A stretch of DNA of 55,117 nucleotides from Gammaproteobacteria bacterium (GCA_027297435.1 JAPUIA010000237.1:1-55117), one strand, 5' to 3'. Counted from the first letter of the stretch, positions 32,345 through 41,318 are shown. Notes: generated from the letters alone by a model not told the origin. A program made the numbers and translations.

Positions 32345-33484
32345 CTACCAGGGTTGCTTTTTGACGGCTTCGGTATGTTCACCAAGTTTGGGCGAAGGTA
32401 AGTTCAGCGTAAGTTCGGCGTCGGAGAAGCGGATCGGTGTACGCACGCTGGGCACTCCGTCTATTTCGATCTCGATACCCCGGTGTTTGATCTGCGGATC
32501 GGCGAACGCATCCGCGACGGTGTTGATGGGGCCTGCCGGCACGGCAGCCTGCGTAAGACGCTCAATCAAATCGTCCCTGGCAAATTGTTGCGTCCGTTCC
32601 GACAGCAAGACTTCGAGCGCTTGGCGATGCTCGACGCGCAGTTCGTTGCTTGAGAATCGCGCATCGCTTACCAACGTCGGCAGCTGCAAGACTTCGGCCA
32701 GCCGTTCGAACTGCGCATCGTTGCCGCAGGCTACTATCAGGTGGCCGTCGCGGGACGGGAACGTCTGATACGGGGCGATGTTGGGGTGCGCGTTGCCAAG
32801 CCGCGTTGGCGACGTTCCCGAGGCAAGATAGTTGAGTGCCTGATTCGCAAGCACGCTCGTCATGCAATCCAACAGCGCCATGTCGACGTGTTGTCCACGG
32901 CCGCTGGTTCGTCGTTGTGCAAGCGCCGCTTGAATACCGATCACGCCGTACAAACCGGTAAACAAATCGGCAAACGCAACACCGATTTTCTGCGGCTCGC
33001 CATCGGGCTCTCCGGTAATGTCCATGATCCCGGACAAGCCTTGAATCATGAAGTCGTAGCCCGCCCGCTCCGCATAGGGCCCGTCTTGTCCGAACCCGGT
33101 GACAGAGCAATACACCAGTCGCGGGTTCAATCGCTCGAGAGTCGCGTAGTCGAGGCCATACTTGGCCAACCCTCCAACCTTGAAATTCTCGACGAACACG
33201 TCGGCCTCTGCAACAAGCTCCCGAACGAAGGCTTGATCGCTTGCCTTGTTCAAGTCCGCCACAACGGACCGCTTGCCACGGTTGCAAGAATGAAAGTAGG
33301 CGGCGGAACGTTCCTCGCCGCGTTCGATGAAGGGTGGGCCCCAACCGCGGGTATCGTCGCCTTGCGGGCTTTCGATCTTGATGACGGTTGCACCTAAATC
33401 GGCAAGCGTCTGACCGATCCAAGGGCCCGCGAGGATGCGAGCCAACTCTATGACCTTGAGCCCCTCCAATGGTGCAGCGGCCAT
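32345..33484 (-). CDS. Family III CoA transferase (CaiB/BaiF)
   Basis: 379 residues. Begins PLEGLKVIELARILAGPWIGQTLADLGATVIKIESP, then WGPPF, KRSVVADL, and VDMALLDCMTSVL with the catalytic Asp. Members move CoA between carboxylic acids (formyl-CoA, carnitine, mesaconyl or succinyl-CoA types). The specific acids are unknown. It is the last gene of a five-gene minus-strand operon, 9 bp after the preceding ORF. The 161-bp region downstream (32184-32344) holds a tandem ATTGACC pair but no gene that I can see. Confidence 0.92.
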   Translation of the reverse strand: MAAAPLEGLKVIELARILAGPWIGQTLADLGATVIKIESPQGDDTRGWGPPFIERGEERSAAYFHSCNRGKRSVVADLNKASDQAFVRELVAEADVFVENFKVGGLAKYGLDYATLERLNPRLVYCSVTGFGQDGPYAERAGYDFMIQGLSGIMDITGEPDGEPQKIGVAFADLFTGLYGVIGIQAALAQRRTSGRGQHVDMALLDCMTSVLANQALNYLASGTSPTRLGNAHPNIAPYQTFPSRDGHLIVACGNDAQFERLAEVLQLPTLVSDARFSSNELRVEHRQALEVLLSERTQQFARDDLIERLTQAAVPAGPINTVADAFADPQIKHRGIEIEIDGVPSVRTPIRFSDAELTLNLPSPKLGEHTEAVKKQPW

Positions 33485-33493
33485 CTCGACGCC

Positions 33494-33949
33494 TCAACGA
33501 CGACGGCGGGTAAGGGGAATGACGTTGTCGCCTTTAACTGCGTGTTGTTTGAGGGCAAAGGCAATCTCCCACGTGAAAGTGCTCTCACCCTCTCTCAAGA
33601 AGCCGCGAAATCCATAGCCGTTGGATACGTTGAAAAGCGCAAAGGTCGCGTGCTGGGTGCCGCCGGCGTTCCATAGCAATCCCAAATTGGGCACGCTCTC
33701 GAGTTTCGCGACACCGTCTACGGCAACACCACCGACACGTGCATCTATCGAGTAGGTACCGACCTCATTCGAAGCGATGCGAATGGATAGCTCCCTTTGC
33801 GGAGCATCCTTGAGCGTGTAGCTTCCCGATAACGTGAAACCACCGGCGTCTTCTTCGACCTCGACGTCGACCTCAAGCTGTTCGCCGAGGCTCGCCCCCT
33901 CCACCAACAGGCTGCCGCGCCCAAGCCACTGACCTTTTCTCAACAACAT
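33494..33949 (-). CDS. Conserved-looking protein of unknown function
   Basis: 151 residues. ATG 33949 overlaps the SRAP gene stop (TGATG), so it is translationally coupled; the open frame further upstream to 34522 is antisense-free but overlaps SRAP out of phase and is rejected. The protein has no signal peptide. Alternating strands (RGSLLVEGASLGEQLEVDV, FTLSGSYTL, ELSIRIASNEVGTYSIDARV) suggest a beta-barrel of lipocalin-like size, ending in a basic TRRRR tail. I recognise no family. Confidence 0.7.
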   Translation of the reverse strand: MLLRKGQWLGRGSLLVEGASLGEQLEVDVEVEEDAGGFTLSGSYTLKDAPQRELSIRIASNEVGTYSIDARVGGVAVDGVAKLESVPNLGLLWNAGGTQHATFALFNVSNGYGFRGFLREGESTFTWEIAFALKQHAVKGDNVIPLTRRRR

Positions 33950-34686
33950 CAGGTGCCGGATCCGATGTGTACCGGAGCGCCAATTGGATCTACGCACCGG
34001 CTGTCTTTGTTGCGGGCATTGTTCACATACGTGGAGACGGGAATGGCATCCAGCGCCATGGGCAGCCGGGACGCGAAGACGTCGATCAGCTCCTCGCCAT
34101 CGACCCCGCGATCCAGCCAGCGGTGGGCATCGCCCAGCGACAACATGACCGGTTGGCGACGGTGCACGAATTCGAGGGCCGCATGTGCAGCGGTCGTCAT
34201 GACCGTAAAACTCTCGATCACCGCACCCGTCGTTTTGTCGTGCCATCGGTCCCACAGCCCCGCAAGCAACATGCCAGCGCGCTCGCTCGGCGTGATGAAG
34301 AACGGGCACTTCTGAGCACCTGCGGCGACAGGAGAAGTGCCTGCGGCGGAAGGGATAGTGTTGGCCTTCTGCCATTCGTAGAAGCCCAAGATGGGCACAA
34401 CGCAACGACGTTTCTTGAACGGTTCCTTGAATGCCGGGCTCTTGTGCGCGGTTTCCGATTTGGCGTTGAACATGCTGTACTTGGTCGACGGCTGCTTCGC
34501 CCAGTAAGGCGTGAGCCACCAACGCATGGGCACCAGTTCCGGTTCGCCGGCCTGATCCAGTCGCAGGACCGTGACGGTTTCTGTGGGTGCCGTGTTGAAG
34601 TTGTCCGGACCGGGATGCTGCAGGCCGACCAATTCCATCATAAGGGTCGACAACGGGTCAGTCGTGACGTTGAAGCGTCCGCACAT
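33949..34686 (-). CDS. SRAP-domain protein (abasic-site sensor, YedK/HMCES family)
   Basis: 245 residues. The start at ATG 34686 is fixed by the required N-terminal MCGRF: Cys2 becomes the N-terminal nucleophile after Met removal and crosslinks abasic sites in single-stranded DNA. Other SRAP signatures are FNTAPTE, MRWWLTPYW, MFNAKSETAHKSPAFKEPFKKRRCVVPILGFYEW with the conserved Glu, and FTVMTTAAHAALEFVHRRQPVML. It protects replication forks from abasic lesions. It lies 2 bp after the AKR gene within the operon. Confidence 0.95.
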   Translation of the reverse strand: MCGRFNVTTDPLSTLMMELVGLQHPGPDNFNTAPTETVTVLRLDQAGEPELVPMRWWLTPYWAKQPSTKYSMFNAKSETAHKSPAFKEPFKKRRCVVPILGFYEWQKANTIPSAAGTSPVAAGAQKCPFFITPSERAGMLLAGLWDRWHDKTTGAVIESFTVMTTAAHAALEFVHRRQPVMLSLGDAHRWLDRGVDGEELIDVFASRLPMALDAIPVSTYVNNARNKDSRCVDPIGAPVHIGSGT

Positions 34687-34688
34687 TG

Positions 34689-35624
34689 CTAGAGCAGTTC
34701 CTTCACGTCGCTCATGTCGGCGGGGGTCAAGCGCCAATCCTTCGCCGCTTGAACATTACCGGCAACCTGGTCGGCGGTGGTCGCGCCAGCGATCACCGAG
34801 CTGATGACCGGCTGACTCAAGAGCCACGCAAACGCCAGGTCCAGGATCGTATGCCCGCGTTCTTCGGCGAACGCCGACAGTCGGTCGAGGACGTCGAAGT
34901 TGCGCTCGGTCATCGACCGTTTCTGAATGCGTTCCGCTCGTGCCATTCGGGAGCCTTGGGGCGGTGGTTCATCGCGTCGATACTTGCCGGTCAACAACCC
35001 GCTCGCCAACGGGAAGTATGGCAGCATGCCGAGTCTAAAGCGTTCGCACGCTGGCAGTACCTCGTGCCGCACCGCTCGTTCAATGAGGCTGTAGTGGTTC
35101 TGCGCCGTCACGAACGACGTTGAGCCGGTGGTCGCCGCGACCCAATGCGCATCGGCAATCTGCCAGCCAGCGAAGTTGGAATGCCCGATGTAACGCACCT
35201 TGCCTTCCCGCACCAGATCGTCGAGTGCGCTCAACGTCTCATCGATGGGCGTATCCACATCAGGCAGGTGCATCTGGTAAAGATCGATGTAGTCCGTGCC
35301 CAGTCGCTCGAGGCTAGCCTCGACCGCACGCCGCACGTGATGACGCGATCCGCCACGGTCCTGACGGCCTTTGCCCATGGGAGATCCGAACTTGGTCGCG
35401 ATCACGACATCCTGGCGACGCGCGCCGAGTGCTTCGCCTAAAAATACTTCCGAGCGACGCTCACCGTACACGTCGGCCGTGTCGAAAAAGTTGATGCCGC
35501 AATCCAGAGCCGCATCCACGACCCGTTGGGTATCGGCCGCATCGACCCGGCCACCGAAGTTGTTGCAGCCTAAACCGACCTCCGAGACCAGGAGATCGCT
35601 GTTGCCTACGCGTCGAAGCTGCAT
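34689..35624 (-). CDS. Aldo/keto reductase
   Basis: 311 residues, TIM-barrel NADPH-dependent oxidoreductase. The catalytic tetrad is visible as Asp (FFDTADVYG), Tyr (VYGE), Lys (IATKFGS) and His (LYQMH). Motifs IGHSNFAGWQI and the C-terminal PVISSVIAGATTADQV are typical of the YghZ/Tas-like branch. The substrate is unknown. Second gene of the CMD-AKR-SRAP-ORF-CaiB operon, starting 6 bp after the CMD stop. Confidence 0.93.
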   Translation of the reverse strand: MQLRRVGNSDLLVSEVGLGCNNFGGRVDAADTQRVVDAALDCGINFFDTADVYGERRSEVFLGEALGARRQDVVIATKFGSPMGKGRQDRGGSRHHVRRAVEASLERLGTDYIDLYQMHLPDVDTPIDETLSALDDLVREGKVRYIGHSNFAGWQIADAHWVAATTGSTSFVTAQNHYSLIERAVRHEVLPACERFRLGMLPYFPLASGLLTGKYRRDEPPPQGSRMARAERIQKRSMTERNFDVLDRLSAFAEERGHTILDLAFAWLLSQPVISSVIAGATTADQVAGNVQAAKDWRLTPADMSDVKELL

Positions 35625-35630
35625 CCGCCG

Positions 35631-36281
35631 CTACCCTTGATGCTTGCCAAGTTGCCATCCGAGCGCACCGAGGGCTTGTGCCGCGAACTCGGATGGCGCT
35701 GGCTCTAGTTGTGTCGCCATTGTGTCGTTCCAACGATTCAAGAAGCCAAACATCGCAATGACGCCGACAATCTGCACGATTTGCCGGTCCGTAAAGTGTT
35801 CACGCAGCGCCGCAAAGTGGTCCGAATTCGACTCGTTGGGTACTGCACCCGCCGCGAGGGCTAGCGCGACCACCGCCTTCTCGGCTTCGCTGTAGTGAGT
35901 GCTTGTCTCGAAGTTGAGTAGATCATCAAGTTTGTCTTGCCCGGCACCAAGTCGGTGAGCGCTATGTGACGTGTGCGCCTGACAGTAGCGACACCCCGAA
36001 CTGACGCTGGTCGCATAGGCAATCAGCTGCACCAGTTCGGGTGGCAAACTCTGCTGCGGGTCGGTCTGGGCGGGTACCACGCTTGCCAGCCTCTTCATGA
36101 GCGGCTGCAAGTCTCCGCCGAACACGACGTTGGCGAGCATCGAGAACGCCACCGGCAGCTGCGGCATGTGGGCCATGGTGAGCATGCTGTTCGGCACGAA
36201 TCCCATCGCAGCCTCGGCGCCTTCGAAAACCGGCGCCAAGCCCGGCATCTCATCCATCGAACGCGGTGCTACGTGAGCCAT
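35631..36281 (-). CDS. Carboxymuconolactone decarboxylase-family (AhpD-like) protein
   Basis: 216 residues. The AhpD-type active site SSGCRYCQAHTSHSAHRLG gives Cys97, Cys100 and His103, so peroxidase or thiol-redox activity is likelier than lactone decarboxylation. A second similar helical region (about 130-205) follows. The ATG has GAGGGAGG upstream. It leads the five-gene minus operon. A strong hairpin lies in its leader at 36316-36343. Confidence 0.87.
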   Translation of the reverse strand: MAHVAPRSMDEMPGLAPVFEGAEAAMGFVPNSMLTMAHMPQLPVAFSMLANVVFGGDLQPLMKRLASVVPAQTDPQQSLPPELVQLIAYATSVSSGCRYCQAHTSHSAHRLGAGQDKLDDLLNFETSTHYSEAEKAVVALALAAGAVPNESNSDHFAALREHFTDRQIVQIVGVIAMFGFLNRWNDTMATQLEPAPSEFAAQALGALGWQLGKHQG

Positions 36282-36315
36282 GTGCGACCTCCCTCTGCTT
36301 CAGTGCCATCTCAAC

Positions 36316-36343
36316 TAGCAGCGTGTCTTTCGACACGCTGCTA
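36316..36343. repeat. 12-bp perfect hairpin between divergent genes
   Basis: TAGCAGCGTGTC-TTTC-GACACGCTGCTA. Being between divergently transcribed genes, it is not an ordinary terminator. It could be an operator, a leader-RNA structure, or a terminator left from a lost gene. Confidence 0.6.
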
Positions 36344-36455
36344 CTGTTTACGAGGCGGTGGCTTTTTGCAACTGCTTCATCGTGCAAGGCAACCCGCGTT
36401 GCGTTTTGTACCGTGATCCGCAATGCTTTCGCTGTAGGTGGATGTGGGGGAACAC

Positions 36456-37643
36456 ATGTCTGAGGCAGCTCTCGAAGAATTTCGGCTCGAAACTCGAGCT
36501 TGGCTCGAGGCCAACTGTCCCTCTGGCGCCAAAGGCGAAGGACAAGTACCCACCGGCAGCAGCAAGATCGCCATCGATGACCCCGACGTCACTCTGTGGC
36601 TCGAACGAGCCGCCGAGAAAGGTTTCACCGTACCGACCTGGCCGGTCGAGTACGGCGGCGCCGGGCTGACTACACAGCAGTTCGTAGTGGTCGTGGAAGA
36701 GATGCGCCGCATCGGCGCACGGGCCCCGCTCATGGGCATGGGCACGTCACTCATTGGACCGACTCTACTGGAATTCGGGACCGAGGCGCAGAAGGACAAT
36801 CACCTGCCGAAAATCGCCCGTGGCGAAGTAGGCTGGTGCCAGGGATATTCCGAACCCGGTGCCGGATCCGACCTGGCGAGCCTGCGCACCCGTGCCGAGG
36901 ACAACGGAGACCATTTCATCATCAACGGGCAAAAAATCTGGACCTCGGGTGCCCAGTCTGCTGACTGGATGTTCGCGCTGGTGCGCACGGACCCGGACGC
37001 CCCCAAACACGAGGGCATCAGCTTCGTGTTGCTCACGATGGATCAACCTGGCGTCACGATCAAACCCATCAAGCTGATCAGCGGCAACTCGCCGTTTTGC
37101 GAGACGTTCTTCGACAACGCCATCGCCAAGAAAGACGACCTGGTGGGCGAGCTCAACAAGGGTTGGACCGTCGGCAAGCGGCTGCTGCAATACGAACGCG
37201 CCGGCATGTCGCAGTTGGTCGGCAATCGGCCACAGGATCCCGGGCCAACGCTGGCGGAAGTGGCGAAGTCGTACCTGGGCACGGAGGACGGCAAAATCGC
37301 CGACGCGGCCCTGCGCCATCGGGTCGTCGTGCACGACATGAACAGTCAGGCTTTTCGCCTGACCCAGCGCCGTACCGTCCAGGAGGCCGACGAGGGTAAA
37401 ACGCCAGGTCCCGCCACCTCTATCTTCAAGATGTACGGCACCGAACTTCAACAGGACAAGTCTCAGCTGATGTGCCAGTTGCGTGGGACCCAAGGCTTAG
37501 GCTGGAACGGCGCAGGCTTCACGGCCGAAGACCTCGAATGGACACGTAGCTGGCTGTCGACCCGAGCCGCATCGATCTACAGCGGCACCAATGAGATTCA
37601 AAGGAACATCATTGCCAAGCGGGTGTTGGGTCTGCCGGACTAG
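36456..37643 (+). CDS. Acyl-CoA dehydrogenase
   Basis: 395 residues from ATG 36456 (GGGGG upstream); the frame continues to a GTG at 36438. The FAD-binding fold is clear: WCQGYSEPGAGSDLASLRTRAE, FIINGQKIWTSGAQSADW, and the C-terminal IYSGTNEIQRNIIAKRVLGLP. It oxidises an acyl-CoA to the enoyl-CoA; WLEANCPSGAKGEG at the start is typical of the large uncharacterised ACAD group. Neighbouring TesB, CaiB and SDR genes suggest fatty-acid or side-chain catabolism. It is followed 6 bp later by oligopeptidase B. Confidence 0.94.
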   Translation: MSEAALEEFRLETRAWLEANCPSGAKGEGQVPTGSSKIAIDDPDVTLWLERAAEKGFTVPTWPVEYGGAGLTTQQFVVVVEEMRRIGARAPLMGMGTSLIGPTLLEFGTEAQKDNHLPKIARGEVGWCQGYSEPGAGSDLASLRTRAEDNGDHFIINGQKIWTSGAQSADWMFALVRTDPDAPKHEGISFVLLTMDQPGVTIKPIKLISGNSPFCETFFDNAIAKKDDLVGELNKGWTVGKRLLQYERAGMSQLVGNRPQDPGPTLAEVAKSYLGTEDGKIADAALRHRVVVHDMNSQAFRLTQRRTVQEADEGKTPGPATSIFKMYGTELQQDKSQLMCQLRGTQGLGWNGAGFTAEDLEWTRSWLSTRAASIYSGTNEIQRNIIAKRVLGLPD

Positions 37644-37649
37644 GCGACC

Positions 37650-39716
37650 ATGGCGATGAAACCCCCGGTCGCCCTCAGGCGGCCGCATCACTTCACTCTC
37701 CACGACATCACCGTGCACGACCCTTATCACTGGTTGAAGGATCCTGGCTATCCAGACGTGACCGACCCGGACGTGCTCGACTACCTGAGCGCCGAGAACG
37801 CCTACTTCGAGGACTACCTGGGCCCACATGCATCCCTGGTCGATGAGCTGTTCCAGGAAATCAAAGGCCGCCAGCCGGAAGAGGATGAATCGGTACCCTA
37901 TCGCAAGGGCGGCTATTGGTACCGTTGGGTCTACCTTGCGGGTGCGCAATACCGCACGTGGCTGCGTTCGACCACGACCGATCCGGAAGGCTGGACCGTG
38001 ATGCTCGACGAGACGACGCTGGCAGAGCAGCACGATTATTTCAATCTCGGTGGCTTGGCCGTCAGCCCGGACGGCAAATACCTCGCGTGGAGTGCCGATT
38101 GCAACGGCTCGGAGCGCTACACGCTCAAGGTCAGAGACCTCGTGACCGGCGAAGATCTCGCCGAGACGATCGAACAGACCATAAACTCTCCCGTTTGGTC
38201 ACAAGACAGCCAACACCTCTTCTACCCGGTGGTCAACGAGCAGTGGCGTCCGTATCGGGTGTGCCGGCACCGCATCGGCAGTACGCCGAAAGACGATGTG
38301 ATCGTCTACGAGGAAACCGACGAGTCATTCTTCGTGGGCGTCGATGAAACCCAGTCAGAGGCGTTCATCCTGATCTCCACCGGCGACCACGTGACTTCCG
38401 AAGTGCGCTACCTGTCCGCCCACACACCCACCGACGAACCACAACTGATCGCTGCGCGGCGCACTGGGCACGAGTACTACGTCGATCACCGAGAGGGACG
38501 GTTTTTCATCCGCAGCAACCGCCGCCACAAGAACTTCGATATCGTCAGCGTTGCCGACGAATCGCCAGCGGAAGCCAATTGGCAAACCGCGATCGCGGGC
38601 GATCGAGAACGCTATCTGGTTGGCCACCTCTGTTTCAAGGACTACTTGATCGTCGGGCTGAAAATCGACGGACTCGATCAAATCCTCATTCGTGATCTCA
38701 CGAGCGGCAAAGCCGACGCCGAGCACCATATCGAATTTCCTGAAACCGCCTACGACATTCATTTTGGCGCGAACGCCGAATACGCAACCGACACGCTCCG
38801 GCTCGCCTACAGCTCGATGGTCACACCAACGACTGTTTACGACTATCAGATCACCGACAAAGCGCTCGAGGAGCGCAAGGTGCAAAAGATTCCGAGCGGC
38901 TACGACGCCGCAAACTACACAGCGGTCAGACTTCAAGCGCGGGCACGGGACGGCGTGACGATTCCCGTCAGCCTGGTCTACAGGAAAGGCCGCGAGCAAC
39001 GCGGCTTGCTCTATCTTTACGCCTATGGCGCCTACGGACATGCGGTTGCCCCGAGTTTTTCGCCGAACCGTTTGTCGCTGCTCGACCGGGGCTTTGCCTT
39101 CGCCATCGCCCACGTTCGCGGCGGCGACGATCTCGGTTACCACTGGTACGAAGACGGCAAACTTGACAAACGGACCAACACGTTCAACGACTTCGTGGAC
39201 GTAGCACGCTTCCTGATCGACGAGGCGTGGACGAATGCCGGCCGAATCGCAATCGGCGGCGGTAGTGCCGGCGGCGAACTCATTGGCGCGGTCGTCAACC
39301 AAGCACCTGAGCTGTGGGGCACGGTGGTGGCCCACGTGCCCTTTGTGGATGTGCTCAACACCATGGTCGACGCGAGCTTGCCGTTGACCCCGATGGAGTG
39401 GCCGGAGTGGGGCAACCCCATCGAGGACAAGGACGCATTCGAGTTCATCCAATCCTACTCGCCTTACGATCAGCTCGAACCCGGCGCCTATCCACCCATG
39501 TTGGTGACGGCTGGATTGAACGATCCACGCGTCACCTATTGGGAACCGGCGAAATACGTCGCAAAGCTTCGAACGTTGAAGACCGACGACAACCCGCTAC
39601 TGTTGAAGACCAACATGGGTGCAGGCCATGCAGGTCAATCCGGACGTTTTGATGCCCTCAAAGAGGTGGCGGAGGAATATGCGTTCTGCTTGCTCAATCT
39701 GAAGGACGACGGGTAG
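37650..39716 (+). CDS. ptrB: Oligopeptidase B (prolyl oligopeptidase family)
   Basis: 688 residues. The N-terminal beta-propeller (about 70-400) is followed by an alpha/beta hydrolase domain with GGSAGGEL (nucleophile Ser), the acid in NDPRV and the His in GAGHAGQSGRF. The opening PHHFTLHDITVHDPYHWLKD is typical. It cleaves short peptides after basic residues in the cytoplasm or periplasm; no signal peptide is seen. It is in an operon with the acyl-CoA dehydrogenase. Confidence 0.93.
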   Translation: MAMKPPVALRRPHHFTLHDITVHDPYHWLKDPGYPDVTDPDVLDYLSAENAYFEDYLGPHASLVDELFQEIKGRQPEEDESVPYRKGGYWYRWVYLAGAQYRTWLRSTTTDPEGWTVMLDETTLAEQHDYFNLGGLAVSPDGKYLAWSADCNGSERYTLKVRDLVTGEDLAETIEQTINSPVWSQDSQHLFYPVVNEQWRPYRVCRHRIGSTPKDDVIVYEETDESFFVGVDETQSEAFILISTGDHVTSEVRYLSAHTPTDEPQLIAARRTGHEYYVDHREGRFFIRSNRRHKNFDIVSVADESPAEANWQTAIAGDRERYLVGHLCFKDYLIVGLKIDGLDQILIRDLTSGKADAEHHIEFPETAYDIHFGANAEYATDTLRLAYSSMVTPTTVYDYQITDKALEERKVQKIPSGYDAANYTAVRLQARARDGVTIPVSLVYRKGREQRGLLYLYAYGAYGHAVAPSFSPNRLSLLDRGFAFAIAHVRGGDDLGYHWYEDGKLDKRTNTFNDFVDVARFLIDEAWTNAGRIAIGGGSAGGELIGAVVNQAPELWGTVVAHVPFVDVLNTMVDASLPLTPMEWPEWGNPIEDKDAFEFIQSYSPYDQLEPGAYPPMLVTAGLNDPRVTYWEPAKYVAKLRTLKTDDNPLLLKTNMGAGHAGQSGRFDALKEVAEEYAFCLLNLKDDG

Positions 39717-39742
39717 GAACGCTTAAGATGAGAAGCGTGAGA

Positions 39743-39768
39743 AGCGGCCGGGCCGCAGAGTTAGGCGG
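39743..39768. terminator. GC-rich hairpin between convergent genes, motif 2
   Basis: AGCGGCCGGGCCG (39743-39755), then CAGAGTTAGGCGG, nearly the same as 20217-20240. It lies between the convergent ptrB and zinc-ribbon genes and contains the stop codon of the latter (TAA on minus). Confidence 0.45.
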
Positions 39769-39994
39769 TTTGTTGAATCTTGGCTTCGTATGCCTGACGC
39801 ATGCGTTTCTTGATGATGTTCTGTACCACGGTGACCGTGGTCCAGTCGTGCATCATGGCGCGACCGCAACCGTCACATTCAATGTCCTGCTGGTCGGTCA
39901 CGAGGTCTAGCAGCGCGCTATAGGATAGACGCGAGATACTCTTGCAACTGGAACACTCCAGTCCAACAGCAGGGTCTATGCCTATGTAGTCCAT
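39761..39994 (-). CDS. Small zinc-ribbon protein
   Basis: 77 residues. CSSC and CDGC separated by about 24 residues predict one zinc ribbon; a helical, basic C-terminus (VQNIIKKRMRQAYEAKIQQ) follows. AAGGAG nine bases before ATG 39994 supports it as a real gene. I know no family name; a DNA, RNA or protein-binding adaptor is plausible but unproven. It is a lone gene with its own promoter and a CRP-like site. Confidence 0.75.
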   Translation of the reverse strand: MDYIGIDPAVGLECSSCKSISRLSYSALLDLVTDQQDIECDGCGRAMMHDWTTVTVVQNIIKKRMRQAYEAKIQQTA

Positions 39995-40032
39995 GACGCG
40001 GAACTCCTTTTCTCGTCATCTCGGCTCGCACT

Positions 40033-40093
40033 ATTGTATGTAAGCTGAGTCTCGATCCGGACTTCTCCTAGCCGATTTGTGATCCGGTTCACA
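40033..40093 (-). promoter_or_regulatory. Putative CRP-dependent promoter of the zinc-ribbon gene
   Basis: TGTGA-TCCGGT-TCACA (40078-40093) is a perfect match to the CRP/Vfr consensus TGTGA-N6-TCACA. On the minus strand a TACAAT -10 box (40038-40033) follows with a poor -35. The site centre is about 60 bp upstream of the predicted start, close to the class I position (-61.5). Confidence 0.6.
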
Positions 40094-40107
40094 CGCATTA
40101 CATGATC

Positions 40108-41310
40108 TCATCGTCCACACGCGGCGAGCTCATCGCGAAAGGCCGGCGCAGCGATTGCCGCCAGCTGGGCGACACGCTCGCCGAGATCTCGTCCTTGCAA
40201 TTCGGCAACGCCAAATTCCGTGACAACCATGTCGACGTCCGTGCGCAACGCCGTCACGACGTCCACACGCGGCACGATGCGCGACACCTCGCCACCACGT
40301 GCGGTGGCATTCATCGCAACGATGGAGCGACCATCACGCGAGGCCTTGGCCGCGCGCATGAAGTCGACCGAGCCACCGGTTCCCGATATCTGGCGACCGT
40401 TGGCCACTTCCGCGTTCACTTGGCCCATCAGATCGACTTCGACCGCCGAGTTGATGGAAACGAACTGTGTCAGCTGACGGATCACGGTCACTTCATGCGT
40501 GTAGTTGGCGCCCTTGAACCGCACGGACGACGTCTCGGCCAGCCAATCGATGAGCTCTTGCGATCCCAACGCCATACCCGCAACGTGCAAGCCTTTGTCG
40601 ATCGGCTTGTTAGCACCATTGACGATGCCGGCTTGGACAAGGCGCATGCCGCCGTCGTCGATCAGGCCGCCGTGCAGCCCCAAATCGTTCTTGTCACCCA
40701 GTTCGCCGAGTATCGCCGCTGGTATGGCTCCGATTCCGGTCTGCAGACAATCACCGTCACGGATGAGACCAGCGACATGCTGGCCGATCTCTCGAGCAGC
40801 CTCATCGATGGTTGGATGGGGCGCCTCGAACAGAGGCCGGTTCGTGGTCACCGTAGCGTCGAGTCGACTCTCATCGATGAGCGGACAACCGGCCGGCGCC
40901 ACAAACCCCTCATTCACTTCCGCCAGCACAAAGCGCGCAGTCCCGAGTACGGCTTCCGCAAAATCGACGTTCGGCCCCAACCGTAAGCGTCCGTCGTGCC
41001 CGTACGCTGCTTGAATGAGCGCGACGTCGATGTCGGCCAACAGATAGTCGTAGACCGCTCGCATCTGCATGGGAACGAAATGCAGACGCGCCTTATCCGC
41101 ACCCTCGAGGTGCGCGGTCATGAACACCGTGGTCATCTCGAAGCTCGGATGCCATGCGGTGAAATCGGTTCGGTTGTAACCCGCAAGAGGAAACTGCACG
41201 AAGTGCAGGTCATCCGGCAGATCCGCGTCCCTCATCAGCTCGAGCAGACCGGTGGGCTCGTTGCTGCTACCGGCAACGAAAATGCGTTGGCCCGATTGCA
41301 GGCAGCTCAT
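40108..41310 (-). CDS. Acetyl-CoA hydrolase / CoA transferase (family I)
   Basis: 400 residues from ATG 41310; the open frame upstream overlaps the next gene and is not used. Segments ADIDVALIQAAYGHDGRLRLGPNVDFAEAVL, IGQHVAGLIRDGDCLQTGIGAIPAAIL, DLGLHGGLIDDGGM and VVTEFGVAELQGRDLGERV match the acetyl-CoA hydrolase/4-hydroxybutyrate CoA-transferase family. The catalytic Glu cannot be placed with certainty. It transfers or hydrolyses CoA from short acyl groups. It starts 8 bp after the stop of the preceding small gene. Confidence 0.85.
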   Translation of the reverse strand: MSCLQSGQRIFVAGSSNEPTGLLELMRDADLPDDLHFVQFPLAGYNRTDFTAWHPSFEMTTVFMTAHLEGADKARLHFVPMQMRAVYDYLLADIDVALIQAAYGHDGRLRLGPNVDFAEAVLGTARFVLAEVNEGFVAPAGCPLIDESRLDATVTTNRPLFEAPHPTIDEAAREIGQHVAGLIRDGDCLQTGIGAIPAAILGELGDKNDLGLHGGLIDDGGMRLVQAGIVNGANKPIDKGLHVAGMALGSQELIDWLAETSSVRFKGANYTHEVTVIRQLTQFVSINSAVEVDLMGQVNAEVANGRQISGTGGSVDFMRAAKASRDGRSIVAMNATARGGEVSRIVPRVDVVTALRTDVDMVVTEFGVAELQGRDLGERVAQLAAIAAPAFRDELAACGR

Positions 41311-41318
41311 ATCGATAC

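Noticed and set aside
33950-34522. Extension of the unknown gene through the SRAP gene
   Set aside because: The extension is the SRAP gene read out of frame; the TGATG overlap gives a natural start at 33949.
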